Assembly (NCBI RefSeq): GCF_016772315.1
Contig: NZ_CP053482.1
Span: 3,777,501 to 3,841,500 of the forward strand
From: Thiothrix subterranea
GTDB taxonomy: Bacteria; Pseudomonadota; Gammaproteobacteria; Thiotrichales; Thiotrichaceae
DNA length: 64,000 nucleotides
Direction of reading: 5' to 3'
Below the pieces are notes generated by a model. It was given only the letters and a program-made list of their open reading frames with translations. It did no database searches and was not told where the DNA came from. Numbering within the stretch: the first letter of the stretch is position 1; each line of letters starts with the position of its first letter. The position numbers and the translations under genes are program-made. Positions 56,626-64,000 of the stretch are shown one piece after another.

Positions 56626-58941
56626 ATGAGATGGCAGGCAAAAGATGGTGAAATACTATCTGTTCGGTTCTTCTTTTTTATTTTTATACTTTTCTTGGGA
56701 ATTGGTGTGCCGTCCCAAGCAGCAGCAGATGACCACGGCAACAACACGGGCAGCGCAAGCAGTATTAGCCTGAACAGCAGTGCCAACGGAGTAATTGAGT
56801 CCGGTGGTGACATTGATTACTTCCGTGTGACAACGAGTGGGGCAGGGACACTGACGGCTTATACCACGGGTTCTACCGATACTTACGGAACTTTGTATAG
56901 TGGCAATTCATTGGCGAGTAATGATGATGCGAATGGCAGCACCAACTTCCGTATCCAGTACAACATTCCAGCGGCAGGAACGTACTATGTGGCGGTCAGG
57001 CATTACAGCAGCAGCCAGACAGGAAGCTACTCCCTGCGGGTGGACTTTGTGGGTGACAGCATTGTACAGCCCCCTGTTGTGCAGCCACCTAGCGGTTCAG
57101 GTGACGACCACGGCAACAACACGGGCAGCGCGAGCAGTATTAGCCTGAACAGCAGTGCCAACGGAGTAATTGAGTCCGGTGGTGACATTGATTACTTCCG
57201 TGTGACAACGAGTGGGGCAGGGACACTGACGGCTTATACCACGGGTTCTACCGATACTTACGGAACTTTGTATAGTGGCAATTCATTGGCGAGTAATGAT
57301 GATGCGAATGGCAGCACCAACTTCCGTATCCAGTACAACATTCCAGCGGCAGGAACGTACTATGTGGCGGTCAGGCATTACAGCAGCAGCCAGACAGGAA
57401 GCTACTCCCTGCGGGTGGACTTTGTGGGTGACAGCATTGTACAGCCCCCTGTTGTGCAGCCACCTAGCGGTTCAGGTGACGACCACGGCAACAACACGGG
57501 CAGCGCGAGCAGTATTAGCCTGAACAGCAGTGCCAACGGAGTAATTGAGTCCGGTGGTGACATTGATTACTTCCGTGTGACAACGAGTGGGGCAGGGACA
57601 CTGACGGCTTATACCACGGGTTCTACCGATACTTACGGAACTTTGTATAGTGGCAATTCATTGGCGAGTAATGATGATGCGAATGGCAGCACCAACTTCC
57701 GTATCCAGTACAACATTCCAGCGGCAGGAACGTACTATGTGGCGGTCAGGCATTACAGCAGCAGCCAGACAGGAAGCTACTCCCTGCGGGTGGACTTTGT
57801 GGGTGACAGCATTGTACAGCCCCCTGTTGTGCAGCCACCTAGCGGTTCAGGTGACGACCACGGCAACAACACGGGCAGCGCGAGCAGTATTAGCCTGAAC
57901 AGCAGTGCCAACGGAGTAATTGAGTCCGGTGGTGACATTGATTACTTCCGTATTTCAGTACCCCGCTCAGGAATGATTGACATTTATAGCACTGGTAATA
58001 CAGATACTTTTGGTATTCTATATAATATTTCTGGTAGCCAGATTGCTTCCAATGATGATGGAAATGGTACTTATGGAAATAATTTCCATATTAATCAATG
58101 GATACAAGAATCTGGAACTTATTATATTGCTGTTCGTCATTACTCTAGTTCTCAAGTTGGTGGTTATCAGTTACAGGTGAATTTCTCGTTACCATCTGAT
58201 GCTCCTACTCTGCAAGAACCATCGGACGGGACTAATAATGTGCCAACTTCTGGAGGCATAACTTTTAGGTGGAGTGCTCCATCTAACGCAACTAACTATC
58301 GTATTGTTATTAGCCAGAATAATAGTTTTAGTGGTTTTAACGAAAGTACGATGCAGTGTGATGGAACTTGTTTTACTAATGACTCACCAATTACTACTAA
58401 TCAGTATGTAAAGCCATCGCTTACTTTGTCAGGACATACTTATTATTGGCGTGTTAGGGCGAATGGAACGGGTGGCGCAAGCGGCTGGAGTAGTGTGAGT
58501 AGTTTTACTACAAGTGGAGGTGTTGATATTTCCCAATATCGTTATGCTGATTATTGCAGAACAATTCAGGGGGTAAATGTGCTTGGAGCAGTGGATGATT
58601 ATAGTTTTTATAAGTGTCAATGCACATCTTATGTCGCATGGCGATTAAATATGCGAGGAGTTCCTTTTACTAATTGGTATGAGGGTGTGCATTTTAGTGA
58701 TGCAAAAACATGGGATGATAATGTTGCACAAACAAATGGTAAGGTCGCTATTATTTCCAATCCTCAGGCAGGAGATATAGCGGTATATAACTCTGGAGAT
58801 TCTGGTCATGTGGCTTATGTTGAATCTATTAATTCAAATGGTACGATAAATATCTCTGAATATAATTGGGGAAGTTACAATGCTCCTGGTCAAAGGAGTA
58901 ATTTAAACAGAGGCTTATTTAACTTCCTTAGGTTTTATTAA
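56626..58941 (+). CDS. Secreted PPC-repeat, FN3 and CHAP domain protein
   Basis: A 771-residue exported protein. A signal peptide (RFFFFIFILFLGIGVPSQA) precedes four bacterial pre-peptidase C-terminal (PPC) domains: three nearly identical 125-residue copies at about 35-409 and a diverged fourth at about 410-530. An FN3-like domain follows (about 535-632: GITFRWSAPSNATNYRIVIS, YYWRVRANG), and then a C-terminal CHAP domain (about 640-771) with the catalytic-type cysteine in YKCQCTSYVAWRL, GDIAVYNSGDSGHVAYVES (histidine) and SEYNWG. CHAP enzymes cleave peptidoglycan cross-bridges or amides; PPC and FN3 are adhesion or folding modules. GGAGGT is five bases from the ATG. The third quarter onwards is AT-rich. 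Confidence 0.9.
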   Translation: MRWQAKDGEILSVRFFFFIFILFLGIGVPSQAAADDHGNNTGSASSISLNSSANGVIESGGDIDYFRVTTSGAGTLTAYTTGSTDTYGTLYSGNSLASNDDANGSTNFRIQYNIPAAGTYYVAVRHYSSSQTGSYSLRVDFVGDSIVQPPVVQPPSGSGDDHGNNTGSASSISLNSSANGVIESGGDIDYFRVTTSGAGTLTAYTTGSTDTYGTLYSGNSLASNDDANGSTNFRIQYNIPAAGTYYVAVRHYSSSQTGSYSLRVDFVGDSIVQPPVVQPPSGSGDDHGNNTGSASSISLNSSANGVIESGGDIDYFRVTTSGAGTLTAYTTGSTDTYGTLYSGNSLASNDDANGSTNFRIQYNIPAAGTYYVAVRHYSSSQTGSYSLRVDFVGDSIVQPPVVQPPSGSGDDHGNNTGSASSISLNSSANGVIESGGDIDYFRISVPRSGMIDIYSTGNTDTFGILYNISGSQIASNDDGNGTYGNNFHINQWIQESGTYYIAVRHYSSSQVGGYQLQVNFSLPSDAPTLQEPSDGTNNVPTSGGITFRWSAPSNATNYRIVISQNNSFSGFNESTMQCDGTCFTNDSPITTNQYVKPSLTLSGHTYYWRVRANGTGGASGWSSVSSFTTSGGVDISQYRYADYCRTIQGVNVLGAVDDYSFYKCQCTSYVAWRLNMRGVPFTNWYEGVHFSDAKTWDDNVAQTNGKVAIISNPQAGDIAVYNSGDSGHVAYVESINSNGTINISEYNWGSYNAPGQRSNLNRGLFNFLRFY
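56728..57951 (+). repeat. Tandem 375-bp repeats (three copies and a partial fourth)
   Basis: Units begin at 56728, 57103, 57478 and 57853. Copies 2 and 3 look identical to copy 1 except for one or two bases (such as GCAAGC to GCGAGC). The fourth matches for about 100 bp and then diverges at 57951. The low divergence shows recent amplification or gene conversion. Confidence 0.95.
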
Positions 58942-58950
58942 TTATTTTTC

Positions 58951-58983
58951 CGCCTCTAAGTCTAATATTATGACTTAGAGGTG
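58951..58983 (+). terminator. Hairpin between the CHAP gene and the next gene
   Basis: CGCCTCTAAGTC and GACTTAGAGGTG pair over 12 positions (one G-U) around 9 bases, 10 bp after the CHAP stop. No T-run follows; it lies just before the ribosome binding site of the gene at 59001, so partial termination or mRNA structure is possible. Confidence 0.45.
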
Positions 58984-59000
58984 ATGAGGGGGGCAAGCTC

Positions 59001-60071
59001 ATGAACAAAAAATTTTTATTTAATATAGTATTATTTTCTATAGGATTAATCGGTGGAACCTATTACTTATTTTATGATGATTTTTTGGAAAGAAAGCAAA
59101 TTTTTTCGTACCAAAAATCATTGGTGGAAATCTTTAAAATAGAACCAAATAAAAGCGCTATCATTGAAGTTAATAGTGAAGGCAACACTGTTGTTAATGA
59201 AATGCTCAAAGAAAATACCAGTAATAAGCAATTATTTGTTGAAATAGATGAATTGTTAAGTAAATCTTATTTAGATTTGAGCATGTTGGATAGTAACGTT
59301 ATTAGTAAGTGTTCGATATGTTTGGATAAGCTCTCAGGAGTTTTTTTATCTAGTCAACTATCCAGCGATGAAATTATAAAATTTGCTACAGCTCTATCTA
59401 AAGGGAATCACCCAGAAATTGCGGAGATGTTAGTTAATACTTTACACCAAATTATAGTTCAAGAAGGTTATAGTGAGCGAAGTGATGTGATTTTGTCTGT
59501 TCTTGCTAACTTTGATTCGCCTCAATCCGCCAGTGTTTTTGCAGATTATTTGGTGAAATCAAGTTTAGCAGGGGAGGGGGCTGTTGATACTGTTGTTGGC
59601 AAAACTTTGCGTAAAATAGTTTTAGGAACAACAGATAGCCACCAAGTAGGTATAGATCTGGCACAAAAATTCTTCGATAGTACCGATATGCAGCAACGTG
59701 AGCGGATACTTGCTATTGGACATCCAGAGTCTTTAGTTCAAATTGGGCTGACTGCTGTTGAGCAGGGAGATATTTTGTCTTTCCAAATGGTTGCTGAATC
59801 TTTTCGAGATACATCCGGTGTTCAAATGCCAGATGCATTGCTTGCTCTTTACCGAAAACAAGGTATTGATTCATATCAATTAAGTGAAACTTTCAAACTT
59901 GCCGGTGAGTGGGCTACTCAACATGCTGAAGGTAAGACGTTGGATTTTGTCGAAAGTCAGCTTGTAAATGGTGATCTTTCTGAAGGAGAAGAGCAACTAA
60001 TAATCAATATGATTAAAAATAGCCCAGATCCTCGTGGCAAGGTTATACTGAGCAAATACCAACAACAATAA
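59001..60071 (+). CDS. Membrane-anchored AT-rich protein, unknown
   Basis: A 356-residue protein with a single N-terminal membrane helix (FLFNIVLFSIGLIGGTYYLF) and an all-helical, probably periplasmic region with HEAT-like pairs of helices. No family recognised. Its low GC content matches the second half of the CHAP gene 60 bp upstream, and it probably forms an operon with it, so it may assist or restrain the CHAP enzyme (inference). A GGGGGG stretch 8 bases before the ATG is the likely ribosome binding site. Confidence 0.7.
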   Translation: MNKKFLFNIVLFSIGLIGGTYYLFYDDFLERKQIFSYQKSLVEIFKIEPNKSAIIEVNSEGNTVVNEMLKENTSNKQLFVEIDELLSKSYLDLSMLDSNVISKCSICLDKLSGVFLSSQLSSDEIIKFATALSKGNHPEIAEMLVNTLHQIIVQEGYSERSDVILSVLANFDSPQSASVFADYLVKSSLAGEGAVDTVVGKTLRKIVLGTTDSHQVGIDLAQKFFDSTDMQQRERILAIGHPESLVQIGLTAVEQGDILSFQMVAESFRDTSGVQMPDALLALYRKQGIDSYQLSETFKLAGEWATQHAEGKTLDFVESQLVNGDLSEGEEQLIINMIKNSPDPRGKVILSKYQQQ

Positions 60072-60236
60072 GCTTGAAAATATGTTGACTTTTTTGGAAG
60101 TTCAAAACTGAAATGTGCAGTCACGTATATGGTTGTGGATGTTCCAGTGATCATGCCGGATGAAAAAACTGTGTCGTGCTGGATACGGCGGCATACCGCC
60201 AATAGTTGGCATTCCCCCGACAAACGGGCAAAATAA

Positions 60237-62115
<1,879 letters not shown>

Positions 62116-62141
62116 ATACGAAAAAAAGCAGCGAGGGTTTT

Positions 62142-64000
62142 ATGTCTGACCAACCAGATTCAGTGCAAGCGACACCTGCATCACCGCCAGTGTCAGCCAT
62201 TCTTATACCCGTCACGGATACGCCGCTGAGTCACTCGCAAGCGTTTCCCGCTGCATTAGGCGGAATATCCCGCAGTGGTGACGGTAGCGCCTACGATGAA
62301 TTAATCAATCATCGGGTGGTGCACGTCACCAAAGTCTATGATTTATCAGCCAAACATTCACGTTCCACCGATCCCAGCCAAAAAGAGCAACACTTCTTGG
62401 GCAACAACCAGCAGGTGTTAGCGCTCGAAGCCGAAGATGGCACGACCCTGTTTTTATCACCCGAACAATTGCGCGAACGCTTATCTACGCTGCCTGCGAG
62501 TGGATTTGAGTTGCTGGATCTAAGCAAGCTCCGTGATACGACTGCTGCTTCACGGGGGTTAGGGGATTGGATTTGGTCAAAATTATCGGTCTTGGAATTA
62601 GTCCCGGATAGTTTGGTGGCTGCGGCAAAAGACAAAGCACTGGAATACTTGGAAGAACGTTTGGGGGAAGAGCTGCGCGAGAAACTCGGTGATTTAGCGG
62701 TTCCACAAGCATCCTGGCTGGGGGCGAAAGCCTTGATGCACGTGGTCGAATCCAAATTGGCGGGTGAGCCGGGTTTATACCAGTGGAAAACGGAGCGTTT
62801 GCGCCACAGTGATCGGGTTGATCCCAGTGTTAGCCATTCGCCCTACCAAGGGCTGGTGGAGGCGGCGCAACAGGGCAAGCCGATTTTGGTGTTTATCCAC
62901 GGGACGGCTTCGCATACGTTTGGCAGTTTTGGCGATTTGCGTTCTGGGAAAGATGGGGCGTGGGAGCAACTGACGCGGTGTTTCGGTGAGCATGTTTACG
63001 GCTTTGAACACCGCACGTTTTCCCAAAGCCCGATTGAAAACGTGTTGGAATTGGTGGAACTGCTACCCAAAAATACCACCTTGTCGGTAGTGACACATTC
63101 ACGCGGCGGCTTGGTCGGGGATTTATTGTGTTTGGGCAATCTGAAAGACGCTGAAATCAAGCGTTACTATCACAAAGCGCCGCTGGATCGTCAGGGCCGC
63201 CGCCAAACCGAAACCGCCGTTGAGAGCCAATTACGCGAACGCCTTGCTAAAGAAGAACAAGCGCAGTTGTGCCGTTTACGGCAATTGCTGGGTGAAAAGC
63301 AATTCACGATTCAGCGCTATGTGCGGGTCGCTTGCCCAGCGGCGGGTACGTCGATTTTGTCAGAAAACCTCGATGTGTTTTGTTCCAGCCTGTTGTCGCT
63401 GTTCAATATGGCAGCCAGCATGGTGCCGGTGGTCGGCGGGGTTATTGGCAGTAATATTTTGTCGGTGGTGCGGCGTTTGGTGCTGGAAATCGTGCAAAAG
63501 CGCATCGATCCGCATTTGATTCCGGGGCTGGAGGCGATGTTGCCGGATTCACCGCTGGCAGCGTTACTGGCGCAAGCGTCGCGGCGCGATAATATCAAAA
63601 TGGCGGTGATTTCTGGGGATGCGGAAGGCGGTGCTTTGCTCAAACGCATTATTACCTTGTTCGCGGATTGGGTTATTTTTGACAATTTCGATCATGATTT
63701 GGTAGTGGATTCGCAATCCATGCGTGGCGGTTTGGCGCGGCGGGGCATGACGTATGAGTGCTTTGTGCGCGGTGGCGATGTTAGCCATGTGCATTACTTT
63801 ATGCGGGATAGAACCCGTGCGGCGCTGTATCTGTGGTTAACGCACCCACAACCGGAAACCTTGCCGGGCTTTAATTTATTGCCGATGGATAGCGCCTTCC
63901 TCAAAGAAGTGGCTTGGGAAGCACCGCCACTTTCACGGGATGCGGGTGTGGATACGCGCCCAGTCTTGTTCTATTTGCCGGGGCTGATGGGGTCGCATTT
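62142..64000 (+). CDS. Large alpha/beta-hydrolase-fold protein (DUF7379-like), truncated by the window
   Basis: An open frame from the ATG at 62142 (preceded by GAGGG) reaches the right edge without a stop: at least 619 residues. Around residues 245-330 lies an alpha/beta hydrolase with ILVFIHGTASHTFGSF (oxyanion region) and VVTHSRGGLVGDLL (nucleophile Ser in SRGG), and later FDNFDHDLVVDS and VSHVHYFM with candidate Asp and His. Near the edge VLFYLPGLMGSHF looks like the beginning of a second hydrolase fold. Large proteins of this kind often end with CHAT or caspase-like domains, but that is outside the window. Confidence 0.75.
   Translation, partial: MSDQPDSVQATPASPPVSAILIPVTDTPLSHSQAFPAALGGISRSGDGSAYDELINHRVVHVTKVYDLSAKHSRSTDPSQKEQHFLGNNQQVLALEAEDGTTLFLSPEQLRERLSTLPASGFELLDLSKLRDTTAASRGLGDWIWSKLSVLELVPDSLVAAAKDKALEYLEERLGEELREKLGDLAVPQASWLGAKALMHVVESKLAGEPGLYQWKTERLRHSDRVDPSVSHSPYQGLVEAAQQGKPILVFIHGTASHTFGSFGDLRSGKDGAWEQLTRCFGEHVYGFEHRTFSQSPIENVLELVELLPKNTTLSVVTHSRGGLVGDLLCLGNLKDAEIKRYYHKAPLDRQGRRQTETAVESQLRERLAKEEQAQLCRLRQLLGEKQFTIQRYVRVACPAAGTSILSENLDVFCSSLLSLFNMAASMVPVVGGVIGSNILSVVRRLVLEIVQKRIDPHLIPGLEAMLPDSPLAALLAQASRRDNIKMAVISGDAEGGALLKRIITLFADWVIFDNFDHDLVVDSQSMRGGLARRGMTYECFVRGGDVSHVHYFMRDRTRAALYLWLTHPQPETLPGFNLLPMDSAFLKEVAWEAPPLSRDAGVDTRPVLFYLPGLMGSH

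Noticed and set aside
56728-57951. CRISPR-like array
   Set aside because: The unit is 375 bp, coding, and without spacers.

Overview
The window looks like a chromosomal segment of a gammaproteobacterium, most probably a filamentous sulfur bacterium of the Thiothrix/Thiolinea group. This rests on gammaproteobacterial gene orders (hflK-hflC-DUF2065-hisZ-purA; nrdR-ribD-ribE-ribB-ribH-nusB; gnd-zwf-pgl), on protein lengths close to Pseudomonas/E. coli orthologues, and on short palindromic repeats embedded in genes. The genus is inference.

Layout. 1-5.0 kb (minus): the N-terminal part of a SWIM zinc-finger protein, mscL, and an operon of an HTH-FW(NBR1-like) regulator, a TonB-dependent receptor without a signal peptide, and a MoeB/ThiF-type E1 enzyme. 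5.2-7.5 kb: a Sel1-repeat exported protein, an IscR-like Rrf2 regulator without cysteines, and bolA. 7.6-14.4 kb: a complete Bat (aerotolerance-type) operon, moxR-DUF58-DUF4381-batA-batB/C-batD. 15.3-19.1 kb (minus): an AT-rich OLD-like ATPase plus TOPRIM pair fused operonically to rep helicase. 19.2-26.7 kb: thioredoxin-like protein, ampD, META-domain protein, glyA, nrdR and the riboflavin genes, ending with nusB. 27-30 kb: dcd interrupted by an HNH intein, followed by a lipoprotein gene with a frame-shifting 7-bp repeat and a displaced second copy of the dcd 3' end. 30-36.4 kb (minus): DUF2189, tcdA, purA, hisZ, DUF2065, hflC, hflK. 36.7-46.8 kb: a TPR membrane protein, a frameshifted trypsin-like protease, a PfkB kinase, tRNA-Leu, a lytic transglycosylase, an aspartate aminotransferase, agmatine catabolism (aguA/aguB), glutathione peroxidase and a DUF523/DUF1722 protein. 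46.8-54.2 kb: recN, nadK, hrcA, then gnd-zwf-pgl. 54.2-60.1 kb is accessory: a PD-(D/E)XK/AAA protein, a second HTH-FW regulator, a divergent secreted PPC-FN3-CHAP protein with near-identical 375-bp repeats, and an AT-rich unknown. 60.3-64 kb: hemB, aroE and the start of a large alpha/beta-hydrolase-fold protein.

Most genes are ordinary housekeeping. The unusual material is: two paralogous HTH-FW proteins at separate loci; the dcd intein with a partial duplication of its downstream extein, which could be the scar of an abnormal homing event; a lipoprotein gene put out of frame by a (GAGTAGC)5 tract; an ATPase/TOPRIM/helicase operon resembling a split Gabija/PARIS-like arrangement; a cysteine-free IscR-like regulator preceded by nested inverted repeats; and palindromic repeats carried in frame inside pgl and the Sel1 gene.
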